The notes beneath the pieces were generated by a model that did no database searches, was not told the DNA's origin, and saw only the letters and a list, made by a program, of their open reading frames with translations. Positions 52,842 to 64,000 of a stretch of 64,000 nucleotides of DNA are shown one piece after another (within the stretch, counting starts at the first letter, position 1; every line of letters begins with the position of its first letter). This DNA comes from Sphingomonas sp. TZW2008. GTDB taxonomy: Bacteria; Pseudomonadota; Alphaproteobacteria; Sphingomonadales; Sphingomonadaceae. The stretch covers positions 115,939 to 179,938 of the forward strand of contig NZ_BDJB01000004.1 in assembly GCF_002117915.1 (NCBI RefSeq), in the 5' to 3' direction. Both the position numbers and the translations under genes were made by a program.

Positions 52842-55010
52842 CTAGAGGAAGCTGTAGGGATCGACGTCCACCGCGACACGTACCTTGGCGGGCCAGTTGA
52901 GCCCGCCTAGCCAGCCACGGATGACGTCCTGCACGTCGAGCGCGCGGCGCGCGTGGACGAGCAGCCGGAAGCGATGGCGACCGCGCAGCATCGCAAGCGG
53001 GGCGGGGGCGGGGCCGTAGACGTGCATGCCATCGACCTGCGGCGCGGCGCGGCCGATCGCCTGCGCGACGTCCTTCGCGCAGCCCTGATCCTCGCTCGAC
53101 ACGATGATCGCGGCGTAGCGGCCGAACGGCGGCGCACCGGCATCCTGCCGCGCCTCGATCTCGGCGGCGTAGAAGGCGTCGGCGTCGCCGGTAATCAGCG
53201 CCTGCATCACCTGCGCGCCGGGGCTGTGCGTCTGGATGAAGACTCGGCCCGGCTTCTCGCCGCGTCCGGCACGGCCCGATACCTGGCGGATCTGCTGGAA
53301 GGTTCGCTCGGCGGCACGCAGGTCGCCCCCCTCAAGCCCGAGATCGGCGTCGATCACGCCAACCAGTGTCAAATTGGGGAAATGATAGCCCTTGGTGACG
53401 AGCTGCGTGCCGACGACGATGTCGATCGCGCCAGCCTCCATCCGGCCGACGAACTCGGCGGCCTTGGCCGGCGACCAGATCGTGTCCGACGTGACGATCG
53501 CGACGCGCGCCTCGGGGAACAGCGCAGTCACCTCGTCGGCGATGCGCTCGACGCCCGGCCCGCACGCGACCAGGCTGTCCTCCTCGCCGCATTCGGGGCA
53601 GGCGCGCGGGATCGGCTCGATATGGCCGCAATGGTGGCACGCGAGCCGGCGCGTCAGCCGGTGCTCGACCATCCACGCGGTGCAATTGGGGCATTGGAAG
53701 CGATGGCCGCAGTGCCGGCAGAGGGTGAGCGGCGCGTAGCCGCGGCGGTTGAGGAAAAGCAGCGACTGCTCGCCGCGCGCGAGCGTCTCCTCGAGCGCGA
53801 CGACGAGCGGCGGCGCGATCCACCGCCCACGATCGGGCTTGTGCTCGAGCAGGTCGATCGGCTCGATCGCAGGCAGTTCGGCCGCGCCGTACCGACCGGG
53901 CAGTTTGACTTCGGCGTAATTGCCGAGTGTGACCTGCTGGCGCGTCTCGATCGCCGGCGTCGCCGAGGCGAGGATGACCGGACATTCCTCGAACTTGCCG
54001 CGCATCACTGCGACGTCGCGCGCATGGTAATGGACGCCGTCCTCCTGCTTGAAACTCGTCTCGTGCGCCTCGTCGACGACGATAAGGCCGAGATTGGCAT
54101 ACGGCAGGAACAGCGCCGATCGCGCACCGACGGTGACCAGCGCCTCGCCGCTCGCGATCGCGCGCCACGCGCGGCGACGCTGGGTGGAGCGCAGGCCCGA
54201 ATGCCACGCGACTGGCTCGCAACCGAAGCGATCGTGGAAGCGCTTGAGGAACGGCTCGGTCAGCGCGATTTCGGGCAGCAGCACCAGCACTTGGCGCCCG
54301 GCGCGGATCGCCTCCGCCACCGCTTCGAAATAGACCTCGGTCTTGCCCGATCCCGTCACCCCGTCGAGCAGCGTCGGCCGAAACGCGCGCGCAGCGACGT
54401 CACGGGCGAGCGTCTCGGCGGCAAGCTGCTGATCGTCGGACAGCGTCGGCGGCGCATGATCGGGATCGGGCACGGGATAGGGGCTGTCGATATCGACCTC
54501 GACCGGTTCGATCGCGCCGATCTTGCACAGGCCGCGGATGACGCCGTCAGACACGTCGGCGATCGTCGCCAGTTCGCGGATCAAGCCCTGGCGGTCGCCG
54601 ATACGTTCCAGCGCCTGCGCGCGCTGCGGGGTCAGCCGATCGGGAACGAGGCCGGTCGCGCGATATTCGGTGACGACGCGCGCGCCTTCGAGCGCGGAGG
54701 TCGACGACAGCGCCATGCGCACCACCGCGGCGGGCGGCGCGAGATAGTAATCGGCGGTCCACTCGACCAGCCGGCGCAGCGCCGGGCGCAGCGGCGGCAC
54801 GCTGGCGACGCCCATCAGGTTGCGCAGGCGGTTGTCGCCGACCTCCGCGTCCGACGGCAACCGCTCGGGCTCCCATACCACGCCGAGCAGCTGGCGCGGC
54901 CCGAGCGGCGCGACCACGATCGAGCCGGGCTCGACCGCCATGCCGTGTGGCACGCGATAATCGAGCGGACCGAGGGCGGAATTGAGAACGAGAACACGGG
55001 CGCGAGACAT
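52842..55010 (-). CDS. priA: Primosomal protein N' (PriA helicase)
   Basis: A 722-residue replication-restart helicase. The N-terminal DNA-binding domain (RVLVLNSALGPLDYRVP) is followed by Walker A GVTGSGKTEVYFEAV and Walker B IVVDEAHETSFKQ. A zinc-binding insert has eight Cys (CRHCGHRFQCPNC, CHHCG, CPECG), then QVSGRAGRGEKPGRVFIQT. ATG 55010 overlaps the region upstream of xerC on the other strand; an in-frame ATG 14 codons earlier is less typical. Confidence 0.96.
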   Translation of the reverse strand: MSRARVLVLNSALGPLDYRVPHGMAVEPGSIVVAPLGPRQLLGVVWEPERLPSDAEVGDNRLRNLMGVASVPPLRPALRRLVEWTADYYLAPPAAVVRMALSSTSALEGARVVTEYRATGLVPDRLTPQRAQALERIGDRQGLIRELATIADVSDGVIRGLCKIGAIEPVEVDIDSPYPVPDPDHAPPTLSDDQQLAAETLARDVAARAFRPTLLDGVTGSGKTEVYFEAVAEAIRAGRQVLVLLPEIALTEPFLKRFHDRFGCEPVAWHSGLRSTQRRRAWRAIASGEALVTVGARSALFLPYANLGLIVVDEAHETSFKQEDGVHYHARDVAVMRGKFEECPVILASATPAIETRQQVTLGNYAEVKLPGRYGAAELPAIEPIDLLEHKPDRGRWIAPPLVVALEETLARGEQSLLFLNRRGYAPLTLCRHCGHRFQCPNCTAWMVEHRLTRRLACHHCGHIEPIPRACPECGEEDSLVACGPGVERIADEVTALFPEARVAIVTSDTIWSPAKAAEFVGRMEAGAIDIVVGTQLVTKGYHFPNLTLVGVIDADLGLEGGDLRAAERTFQQIRQVSGRAGRGEKPGRVFIQTHSPGAQVMQALITGDADAFYAAEIEARQDAGAPPFGRYAAIIVSSEDQGCAKDVAQAIGRAAPQVDGMHVYGPAPAPLAMLRGRHRFRLLVHARRALDVQDVIRGWLGGLNWPAKVRVAVDVDPYSFL

Positions 55011-55068
55011 CGCACGGGCATATGGGGCGCAGGCGACTCGGAGGAAAGGCAATGGTAAACCCCGCCGC

Positions 55069-55953
55069 GTGGAAGATCTGCCCGACCTTTATGCTGCTCA
55101 CTTGCTGCGCGATCGCCGCCGCTCGGTTCACACCGTCCGCGCCTATCGCGCCACCGCGGCGCGGCTGATCAGCTTTCTTGGTAACCACTGGGGGGGCGGC
55201 GTCGATCGCGCAGCGCTGTCGGCGACTACCGCGTCCGATCTGCGTGCCTTCTTGGCGCAACGGCGCGGCGATGGCCTGTCGAACGCGTCCGCGGCGCGCG
55301 AGCTGTCGGCGGCGCGCGATTTCCTCGGCTGGGCGAACGGAGAGGGCGGGCGGCCGGCGTTGAAGGGGCCACGCGTGCGCAAGGGCGTGCCGCGGCCGAT
55401 CGCGCCGCACGAGGCGATCGCGCTCGCCGAAGAAGTCGCCGCCGGATCGCGCGTCGATTGGGTCGGCAAGCGCGACTGGGCGCTGCTGCTGCTCCTTTAT
55501 GGTGCTGGTCTGCGGATCGGCGAGGCGCTCGCGCTCACCGCGTCGGTGCTGCCGCTCGGCGAGACGATCACCGTGACAGGTAAGCGCGACAAGATGCGCA
55601 TCGTGCCGCTGCTGTCGCAGGTTCGCGAAACGATCGAGGCGTATGTCGCGGCGATGCCGTGGCCGCTGGCGCGCGATACCCCGCTGTTCCTCGGGCTGCG
55701 CGGGGGGCCGCTCGCGCCCGGCGTGGTGCGCGCGAGTGTGCGGACGGCGCGTGCGTCGCTTGGCCTCTCCGATCGCACGACGCCGCACGCGCTGCGCCAC
55801 TCGTTCGCGACGCACCTGCTGGGGCGCGGCGCGGATCTGCGCGCGCTGCAGGAACTGCTCGGCCATGCCAGCCTCGGCTCGACCCAGATCTACACCGCGG
55901 TCGATGCGGCGCATCTGCTCGACGTCTATCGCGGCGCGCACCCGCGCGCGTGA
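55069..55953 (+). CDS. xerC: Tyrosine recombinase XerC/XerD
   Basis: A 294-residue site-specific recombinase that resolves chromosome dimers at dif. The catalytic set is complete: R149 (AGLRIGEAL), K172 (TGKRDKM), H240 and R243 (PHALRHSFATHLL), H266 (LGHASLG) and Y275 (STQIYT). The N-terminal SAM-like domain spans about 1-90. The GTG start at 55069 is the first in frame after the divergent priA start region, though no strong ribosome site is seen. C versus D cannot be fully separated by eye; position next to priA favours XerC. Confidence 0.92.
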   Translation: MEDLPDLYAAHLLRDRRRSVHTVRAYRATAARLISFLGNHWGGGVDRAALSATTASDLRAFLAQRRGDGLSNASAARELSAARDFLGWANGEGGRPALKGPRVRKGVPRPIAPHEAIALAEEVAAGSRVDWVGKRDWALLLLLYGAGLRIGEALALTASVLPLGETITVTGKRDKMRIVPLLSQVRETIEAYVAAMPWPLARDTPLFLGLRGGPLAPGVVRASVRTARASLGLSDRTTPHALRHSFATHLLGRGADLRALQELLGHASLGSTQIYTAVDAAHLLDVYRGAHPRA

Positions 55954-56022
55954 TCGGTCGCGCCCTCTGGCAAGCGCAGCACTGCGCCGCTATGTGGTTT
56001 CACCTGATACCAGGAGACAGTG

Positions 56023-57102
56023 ATGCGCGTCGGCGTGAACAAGGAAATCAAGAATCACGAATATCGCGTCGGCCTAACCCCCGGTGCGGTGCGTGAATAT
56101 GCCGCGCACGGCCATGAGGTGCTGGTCGAGACCGGCGCCGGCACTGGCATCGCCGCGGACGACGCGGCCTATGTCGCCGCTGGCGCGCGGATCGTGCCGA
56201 CGGCGCAGGAGGTGTTCGCCGAGGCGCAGATGATCGTCAAGGTCAAGGAACCGCAGCCCAGCGAATGGGTACAGCTGCGCGAGGACCAGATCCTCTTCAC
56301 CTATCTCCACCTCGCTCCCGATCCCGAGCAGGCGAAGGGCCTGATGGCGTCGGGCGTGACCGCCGTCGCGTATGAGACGGTAACCGACCGCTTCGGCGGG
56401 CTGCCGCTTCTCGCGCCGATGAGCGAAGTCGCCGGCCGCCTGTCGATCGAGGCGGCGGGCGCTGCGCTCAAGGCGTATAACGGCGGACGCGGCGTGCTAC
56501 TCGGCGGCGTTCCAGGCGTTGCGCCGGCGCGCATCGTCGTGCTCGGCGGCGGTGTGGTCGGCACGCATGCGGCACGCATGGCGGTCGGCCTGGGCGCGGA
56601 GGTGACGATCGTCGATCGCTCGATCCCGCGGCTGCGCCAGCTCGACGAGCTGTTTCAGGGCCGCGTGCGTACGCGTGTTTCGACGCTGGAGGCGATCGAG
56701 CACGAGATCAGCGAGGCTGATGCCGTGATCGGCGCAGTGCTCATCCCCGGCGCCTCCGCGCCGAAGCTGGTGACGCGCGCAATGCTCGGTCACATGAAGC
56801 GCCGAGCGGTGCTGGTCGATGTCGCGATCGACCAGGGTGGCTGTTTCGAGACGAGCCATGCGACGACGCACGCCGACCCGACCTACGAAGTCGACGGCGT
56901 GATCCACTATTGCGTCGCGAACATGCCCGGCGCGGTGCCGCTGACGTCGAGCCACGCGCTCAACAACGCAACGCTGCCCTATGGTCTGGCGCTCGCCGAC
57001 AAGGGTGTGGCGGCGTGCGACGACGATCCGGGATTGAAGGCGGGCCTGAACGTGCAGGGCGGCCGTATCGTCAACGAGGCGGTGGCCGAGAGCCTGCGCT
57101 GA
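56023..57102 (+). CDS. ald: Alanine dehydrogenase
   Basis: A 359-residue NAD-dependent enzyme interconverting alanine and pyruvate. R15 (YRVGLTP), K75 (VKVKEPQ) and H96 (YLHLAPD) correspond to pyruvate-binding and catalytic residues. The NAD domain has VLGGGVVGTHAARMAVGLGA, and VDVAIDQGGCFETS carries the catalytic Asp. An AGGAGA site precedes ATG 56023. A strong terminator follows 35 bases after the stop. Confidence 0.96.
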   Translation: MRVGVNKEIKNHEYRVGLTPGAVREYAAHGHEVLVETGAGTGIAADDAAYVAAGARIVPTAQEVFAEAQMIVKVKEPQPSEWVQLREDQILFTYLHLAPDPEQAKGLMASGVTAVAYETVTDRFGGLPLLAPMSEVAGRLSIEAAGAALKAYNGGRGVLLGGVPGVAPARIVVLGGGVVGTHAARMAVGLGAEVTIVDRSIPRLRQLDELFQGRVRTRVSTLEAIEHEISEADAVIGAVLIPGASAPKLVTRAMLGHMKRRAVLVDVAIDQGGCFETSHATTHADPTYEVDGVIHYCVANMPGAVPLTSSHALNNATLPYGLALADKGVAACDDDPGLKAGLNVQGGRIVNEAVAESLR

Positions 57103-57136
57103 TCGCGGCATTCCTCACCGCTCTTCGACGGGCATT

Positions 57137-57175
57137 AAAAAAGCCTCGATCCGGCATGCCGGATCGGGGCTTTTT
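57137..57175. terminator. Bidirectional rho-independent terminator after ald
   Basis: A long stem around CCGGCATGCCGG, extended by AAGCCTCGAT/ATCGGGGCTT, is flanked by A-rich sequence on the left and TTTTT on the right. It can end ald transcription on the plus strand, and transcription of the small ORF at 57283-57336 on the minus strand. Confidence 0.88.
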
Positions 57176-57282
57176 GCTGAGCCTGCTGTCGGCAGATCCG
57201 TTGGCAGCTCAAAGTGGCCCGGCCTTGCGCGCCGCCCGTCTAGCCACGGGCCGCTCGCCAAACCGGGCCTGAACTTAAACCC

Positions 57283-57336
57283 TTACCAGGGCTTCAGTTC
57301 GGTGCCGTAGATCAGCGCGAGAATGAAAGCGAGCAT
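57283..57336 (-). CDS. Possible 17-residue hydrophobic peptide
   Basis: ATG 57336 is preceded six bases upstream by GGGAG (from AGGGAG). The frame reads MLAFILALIYGTELKPW and stops at TAA 57285-57283. The product would be a single short membrane-associating helix with a polar tail. On its strand the ald terminator lies about 110 bases downstream, so it could form a complete tiny transcription unit. No family is known to me, and a chance frame cannot be excluded. Confidence 0.42.
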   Translation of the reverse strand: MLAFILALIYGTELKPW

Positions 57337-57491
57337 GACGAACTCCCTAGGTTTTTTAGCGCCGGTTGGCGCATATCTGAGTTAACAAGATATTTACCTT
57401 TTCGCAATCGGTTGTTCGCGCACGCCGCCGTGCCGCAGCGGGACGACGTGCTTAAGAGTATCTTCAATCTTCGCGCGCTAGCGTCGCTTCT

Positions 57492-58795
57492 ATGTCGGTC
57501 CCAGGATCCATCGCCGTCGTCGCCGCGCCTCAGCGGCGTGCGGGCATCGCGCCGCAGAAAACCGCGGCCTATCGCCCGACGTGGCGATTCCTGGTGCTCG
57601 CGGCGATCGACAATTTCGCCGCGCTCCGGCGGCATGTCGGCTGCGCCCGCGCCGAGACCTTGGTGGGCGACGTCACCAATCGCCTCGGCGCCGCGATGCC
57701 GGGCTTGCGCTTCGCGCTGGCGGGACGCGATCTGATCGAGCTCTCGTTCGAGGGCGACTTCGCCGAGGAGGTTGATCGGACTATCGATGCGCTGCGCCGC
57801 GCGTGCGAGCCGCCATTCGACCTCGATGGCGAGCAGCATCGGCTCGAGATCGTCTTCGGCGCCGCGATCGGCCGCGCGACTCAGGTCGACGAGGTGCGGC
57901 TGATCGAGGAAGCCGAGGCCGCACTGTCGGAGGCGCGCGCACTGCAGTCGCCGGTTACGCACGACGTCACCGGACCGGGCGGGCGCGAGGCGCGCCGGCT
58001 CGTCGACGAGCTGCGCGTCGCAGTCGACGAAGATCAGTTGCTGCTCCTCTATCAGCCGAAGATCAACGTGCGACGCCAGGAGGTCTGCAGTGCGGAAGCG
58101 CTGCTTCGCTGGCGCCATCCGGAGCGTGGCCTGGTGCTACCGGGAGATTTCATCGCCGCTGCCGAAGATGGCGGGGTAATCGACCTCTTGACCTTGTGGA
58201 CGATCCGCCGCGCGATCGCCGATCAGCGACGTCTGCAGGCGGGCGGCCACGATCTGCGGATCTTCATCAATATCTCCGGGCAGCTGCTCTCAGACGCCGC
58301 CTTCGTCCAGGCCGCCTGTCGGCTGGTGGCGGAGGCCGACGCCAAGCTCGGGTTCGAGGTGACCGAAACCTCGGTGATCCGCGATCCGCAATCCGCGATC
58401 GCGAACCTGCAGCGCTTCGCCGACATCGGCATCGTCATCGCGATTGATGATTACGGCGCCGGCCTGTCGAGTCTTGCCTATCTCAAGCAGCTTCCCGCGC
58501 GCGAGCTGAAGATCGACAAGCTGTTCGTCACGCAACTGACCAGTACGAATCGCGACCCGCTGATCGTTCGTTCGACGATCGATCTGGCGCACGCGCTGGA
58601 GATGGAGGTTGTTGCGGAAGGGGTAGAGACGCATGCATCGCTCGCCCTCCTCACCGTCATGGGCTGCGACATGGTGCAGGGCTTTCTGATCAGCCGACCG
58701 ATCGCGATCGATGCGCTGGAAACCTTTTTGGACGAAGATCGGCACCACCAGGCGCCGCAGGACACGCGCGCTTCGTTTAATCGGCTCGCCACGGT

Positions 58796-58811
<16 letters not shown>
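57492..58811 (+). CDS. EAL domain cyclic-di-GMP phosphodiesterase with degenerate GGDEF-like domain
   Basis: A 439-residue protein. Residues about 30-160 look like a GGDEF fold without the GGDEF signature. The EAL domain (about 175-420) keeps the metal and substrate residues: AEALLRWRHP (the EAL motif), NISGQLL, VTETSV, AIDDYGAG, LKIDKLFV, and VVAEGVET. c-di-GMP hydrolysis is therefore likely. No membrane segment is present. Its 3' end overlaps the following histidine kinase gene by 16 bases, so the two are probably co-expressed. Confidence 0.9.
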
Positions 58812-61207
<2,396 letters not shown>

Positions 61208-61261
61208 GACGATAATAGTGACGGCCATGAAACGAATAGCTGCTCCTGCCGGCCAACGGCG

Positions 61262-61648
61262 ATGAACGTGCTCTTCATCGAGGACGATCGGATGAACCGC
61301 CGGGTCGTTCGCGATATGCTCGACGTGGCCGGCGCGTCGATGACCGAAGCGGAGAGTGCGGAGGAGGGGCTGCGGATCCTCGACACGCAAGATTTTGACA
61401 TGCTGCTCGTCGATCTGCGCATGCCCGGCATGGACGGCATTACCGCGATCAAGCACATCCGCGCGCGCGGCGATGCCAAGGGGCGGGTGCCGATCATCGT
61501 GGTCACCGCCGATATCGCCGCGGATCTGCGCGAGCGGTGTCTCGCCGCCGGCGCGAACGACGTGATCTTCAAACCGGTGGCGATGGACAATCTGTTCGAC
61601 GCGATGGGGCGCGTTCTCGCCGCCAGCGACGACGATATGCTCGCCTGA
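61262..61648 (+). CDS. Single-domain response regulator
   Basis: A 128-residue CheY-like receiver: the acidic pocket in LFIEDDRMN, phospho-acceptor D51 in LLVDLRMPGMDG, Thr in VVTAD, and Lys in IFKPVAMD. There is no output domain. Directly downstream of the hybrid kinase, it probably takes phosphate from it and acts through protein contact, comparable to DivK-type regulators. Confidence 0.92.
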   Translation: MNVLFIEDDRMNRRVVRDMLDVAGASMTEAESAEEGLRILDTQDFDMLLVDLRMPGMDGITAIKHIRARGDAKGRVPIIVVTADIAADLRERCLAAGANDVIFKPVAMDNLFDAMGRVLAASDDDMLA

Positions 61649-61667
61649 TCGCGAACGACCGCGGCGA

Positions 61668-62606
61668 TCAGTAGCCGCGGTCGAGATCGGCAACGTTCTC
61701 CATCGGCGCGCCGGCGCGGAACGCCTTCAGATTGCGCAGGAACAGCGCGGCGGCGCGCTGGAACATCTTGGTCTGGCTGCGTCCCGACAGATGCATGGTG
61801 ATCATGCAATTGGGCGCCTTCCACAGCGGGTGATCCGCCGGCAGCGGCTCGGGCGCGGTCGGATCGAGGAACGCGCCGCCTATCGTGCCACCGTGCAGCG
61901 CTTCGAGCAGCGCGGCGTCGTCGATCATGTCGCCGCGCGCGATGTTGATCAGCCACGCCTCCCGCTTCATCGCGGAAAGCTCGTCGCGTCCGATCATCGC
62001 CTTCGTCTCGCCCGTGGATGGGGCGGCGAGGATCACCCAGTCATAGTCGCCAAGCGTCGCGCGCCACTTGTCCGGCGTCAGCGTGCCGTCGCTGCCCGAC
62101 CGGGTAACGCCGGTCACCGTAATGCCGAAGCCTTGCAGACGCTCGCCGATCGCCCGGCCGATCGCACCGTAGCCGACGATCAGCGCGCGCGTTTCGTACA
62201 GTTCGATCTTGCCGGGCGAATCGGTGAGCCATTCCGCCCGATCGTGCGCGCGTACCACCTCGTCGAAGCGTTTTGCCGCGGCGAGCACGCCCAGCACCGC
62301 ATATTCCGCCACGGCATAGGCGTTGATGCCGACACCATTGGTGACGATCGCACCCTTTTCACGCAGCACGTCGAGCGGAAACGCGTCCAGCCCGGCGAAG
62401 ATCGTGGACACCCATTTGAGATTGGGGCCGGCGCAGCGAATCGCCGCGTTGACGCGCGCGGCGGTATTCATGTCGACCCAGGCGATATCGGCGTCTGCGA
62501 TCATCGCGTTGGCTTCCTCCGCATTGCTGAACCAGCCGACCGACAGATCGTCAGGAAGATGCGGGGCGAGAAGCGGGCGCGCGAGCGCGGGAAGGACGGC
62601 TATCAT
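61668..62606 (-). CDS. D-2-hydroxyacid dehydrogenase
   Basis: A 312-residue NAD(P)-dependent 2-hydroxyacid dehydrogenase. The nucleotide loop is ALIVGYGAIGRAIGERLQGFG. Catalytic Arg, Glu and His are in NIARGDMIDDAAL, FLDPTAPEPLP and MHLSG. ATG 62606 is chosen; the upstream in-frame extension antisense to the peptidase gene is not family-like. The substrate (glyoxylate, hydroxypyruvate or another) is unknown. Confidence 0.9.
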   Translation of the reverse strand: MIAVLPALARPLLAPHLPDDLSVGWFSNAEEANAMIADADIAWVDMNTAARVNAAIRCAGPNLKWVSTIFAGLDAFPLDVLREKGAIVTNGVGINAYAVAEYAVLGVLAAAKRFDEVVRAHDRAEWLTDSPGKIELYETRALIVGYGAIGRAIGERLQGFGITVTGVTRSGSDGTLTPDKWRATLGDYDWVILAAPSTGETKAMIGRDELSAMKREAWLINIARGDMIDDAALLEALHGGTIGGAFLDPTAPEPLPADHPLWKAPNCMITMHLSGRSQTKMFQRAAALFLRNLKAFRAGAPMENVADLDRGY

Positions 62607-62640
62607 GCGGCGACGATAGCGTGCCCGGCGACACTCGCCT

Positions 62641-63606
62641 ATGGGCTGCTGCGTGTTTGCCGTTCTGCTGCTCGCCGCCGCGCCCGCGCCTTCCGCGGGT
62701 CTCGATGCTCCCGCGCTGGAGGCGCTGCGCGCGATCGATCTGCGGCTCGCGACGATCGCGCACCGGCTGATGATCGGCAATGTCACGCTGTGCCGTGATC
62801 GCGCCCCCGCCACTGGCCTCGTGCTTCACGCGGTCACCCAATATGACGCAGCGACAGTCGCCGCGGCGCGTGCGACCTTCGGCTTCGCGGCGCCGATCGC
62901 AGTCGAAGCCGTCGTCGCCGGTTCGGCGGCCGCACGCGTGGGTATCGCCGCGAACGATGGCATCGCTGCGCTCGGCGGGGACAAGCTCACCGCCACTGCC
63001 ACGCCGCCGTCGAGCGTCGATCGCGATCGGGCGCTCGACATACTCGAGCGGGCGGACAGCCCGGTACGCGTTACCATCGATCGTGCCGGCGCGCAGCGTG
63101 CCGTCGCGATCGATGCGCCGCGGGCGTGCCGCGCCCGCTTCGAGGTGTTGCTCGGGCCGGAGATGACGGCGCAGTCGGATGGGCGCATCGTCCAGATCGG
63201 CGTGCGCTTCTTCGAACGCTATCGCGACGAAGAGGTCGCGGTGGTCGTCGCGCACGAACTGGCGCATACGATTCTGCGCCACCGCGTGCGGCTCGAGGCA
63301 GCCGGGGTGAAGGGCGGGCTGCTCGGCGAGTTCGGCCGCAACGCGCGGCTCGGCCAGCAGGCGGAAACCGAGGCTGACGAACTCGGCGTCGCACTGCTGC
63401 ACAATGCGGGATACGACGTCGCGTCGGCGGCGCGCTTCTGGCGCGAGCGTGGCGGCGACATCGACGGCGGGCTGTTCCGCAGCCGCACGCATCCGGCGAC
63501 GAAGCAGCGCATCGCCGCGATCGAGCGCGCCGCCGCCGCGGTACCGGCGCGCCGCCCCTATCTATCCGCGATACTCGCCGCGCGCGATCAGCCGTTCGGC
63601 AAGTAG
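62641..63606 (+). CDS. Exported M48 family metallopeptidase with PDZ domain
   Basis: A 321-residue protein. A signal peptide (MGCCVFAVLLLAAAPAPSAG) is followed by a PDZ-like domain (about 80-155: IAVEAVVAGSAAARVGIAAN, then DGIAALGGDKLTA). The zincin active site H205-E206-LA-H209 has a downstream AETEADELGV Glu as third ligand. It is probably a periplasmic protease of the BepA/LoiP-like M48 group. Divergent from the dehydrogenase gene. Confidence 0.9.
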   Translation: MGCCVFAVLLLAAAPAPSAGLDAPALEALRAIDLRLATIAHRLMIGNVTLCRDRAPATGLVLHAVTQYDAATVAAARATFGFAAPIAVEAVVAGSAAARVGIAANDGIAALGGDKLTATATPPSSVDRDRALDILERADSPVRVTIDRAGAQRAVAIDAPRACRARFEVLLGPEMTAQSDGRIVQIGVRFFERYRDEEVAVVVAHELAHTILRHRVRLEAAGVKGGLLGEFGRNARLGQQAETEADELGVALLHNAGYDVASAARFWRERGGDIDGGLFRSRTHPATKQRIAAIERAAAAVPARRPYLSAILAARDQPFGK

Positions 63607-63613
63607 CGGCGTC

Positions 63614-64000
63614 TCACAACGCGACGCGCCAGTCCCAGCCGAGCGGATCGCCGTCCATCACCTCGACGCCCTGCGCGATCAGCGTGTCGCGGATCGCATC
63701 GGAGGTTGCGAAGTCCTTCGCCTCGCGGGCCGCGCGCCGCGCCGTTAGGCTCGACTCGATTGCCGCTTCGTCGATCGCCGTGTGAGCAGGGCGGACGCGC
63801 AGATCACGCCGCGTCAGCCGGTCGAGCGGTAGCCCGAGAACCTCGGCGAAGTCCGCCAAGGCTGCCAGCCGCGTGCCCGGTGACAGCTTCTTGTCCGCCA
63901 CCAGCGCGTCGAGGACCGGCAGCGCCTTGGGCGTGTTGAGATCGTCTGACACCGCCGCGTCGAGCTGCACGCGATAGGCCGTCGCGTCACCCTTCGCCGG
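63614..64000 (-). CDS. cysS: Cysteinyl-tRNA synthetase, C-terminal part (partial)
   Basis: The 3' end of cysS; the frame is open to the window edge and the upstream part lies outside. Visible are YRVQLDAAVSDDLNTPKAL (the alpha-helical domain after the catalytic core), REAKDFATSDAIRDTLIAQG, and the final VEVMDGDPLGWDWRVAL typical of CysRS C-termini. The catalytic HIGH and KMSKS motifs are outside the window. Convergent with the M48 peptidase gene. Confidence 0.93.
   Translation of the reverse strand, partial: PAKGDATAYRVQLDAAVSDDLNTPKALPVLDALVADKKLSPGTRLAALADFAEVLGLPLDRLTRRDLRVRPAHTAIDEAAIESSLTARRAAREAKDFATSDAIRDTLIAQGVEVMDGDPLGWDWRVAL

Noticed and set aside
52953..55058. A 701-codon open frame antisense to priA
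   Set aside because: High GC leaves few stops in this frame. The product is an Arg/Asp/Ala-rich sequence without domains, while the opposite strand encodes a complete PriA.

Overview
The window is high-GC chromosomal DNA from an alphaproteobacterium, most likely a member of the Sphingomonadales. Four things point there: an F1-type ATP synthase operon without F0 genes, the rph-rdgB / hrcA-grpE neighbourhood, a divergent PhaR/PhaC-like pair, and a circularly permuted two-piece tmRNA whose tag reads ANDNEALAIAA. I see no rRNA, prophage, insertion sequence or CRISPR array. Almost all of the window is housekeeping and metabolic genes packed into short operons, many with 4-base start/stop overlaps.

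Layout. 1-4.9 kb: end of a lemA locus, mscL, an Rrf2 regulator, the tmRNA gene, a prolyl-hydroxylase-like oxygenase coupled to recJ, and tRNA-Glu(UUC). 4.9-9.4 kb: an SDR oxidoreductase, the 5-oxoprolinase operon pxpABC, and a convergent threonine synthase. 9.4-15.2 kb: hrcA-grpE facing rph-rdgB. The usual rdgB-hemW junction is interrupted by an AT-richer orphan gene and a CAP-domain lipoprotein. 15.2-23.8 kb: a LysR regulator divergent from a valine/isobutyrate catabolic operon (mmsA, lipoprotein, purU, acyl-CoA dehydrogenase, 3-hydroxyisobutyryl-CoA hydrolase, enoyl-CoA hydratase, small membrane protein, mmsB, GreA/B-like factor). 23.9-35.5 kb: DUF3597 protein, MFS transporter, alanine racemase, PhaC-like/PhaR pair, methyltransferase-like protein, retropepsin-like protease with PDZ, lone cpaF, ada, enoyl-CoA hydratase and dienelactone hydrolase.

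35.6-41.3 kb: atpH-A-G-(lipoprotein)-D-C, with an unrelated lipoprotein gene between atpG and atpD and an epsilon subunit reduced to its beta-sandwich. Just after atpC, on the opposite strand, lies the most unexpected item: a solitary Cas5c/Cas5d (type I-C Cascade) homologue broken by a one-base frameshift, with no other cas gene nearby. 42.2-50.4 kb: metC-sseA, queF, a two-domain GT4 glycosyltransferase with a GH130-like partner, and an OPT transporter. 50.6-56 kb: PspC-domain protein with palindromes upstream, homoserine dehydrogenase, DMT-like protein, and divergent priA and xerC. 56-64 kb: alanine dehydrogenase with a strong terminator, a 17-codon ORF, an EAL - histidine kinase - single-domain response regulator cluster, a 2-hydroxyacid dehydrogenase, an M48/PDZ protease, and the 3' end of cysS.

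By function, hom and thrC (about 42 kb apart) cover two steps of threonine synthesis. The mms cluster degrades valine through 3-hydroxyisobutyrate to propionyl-CoA. metC and sseA handle sulfur amino acids. Family assignments come from reading the translated sequence and remembered family motifs, not from database searches.
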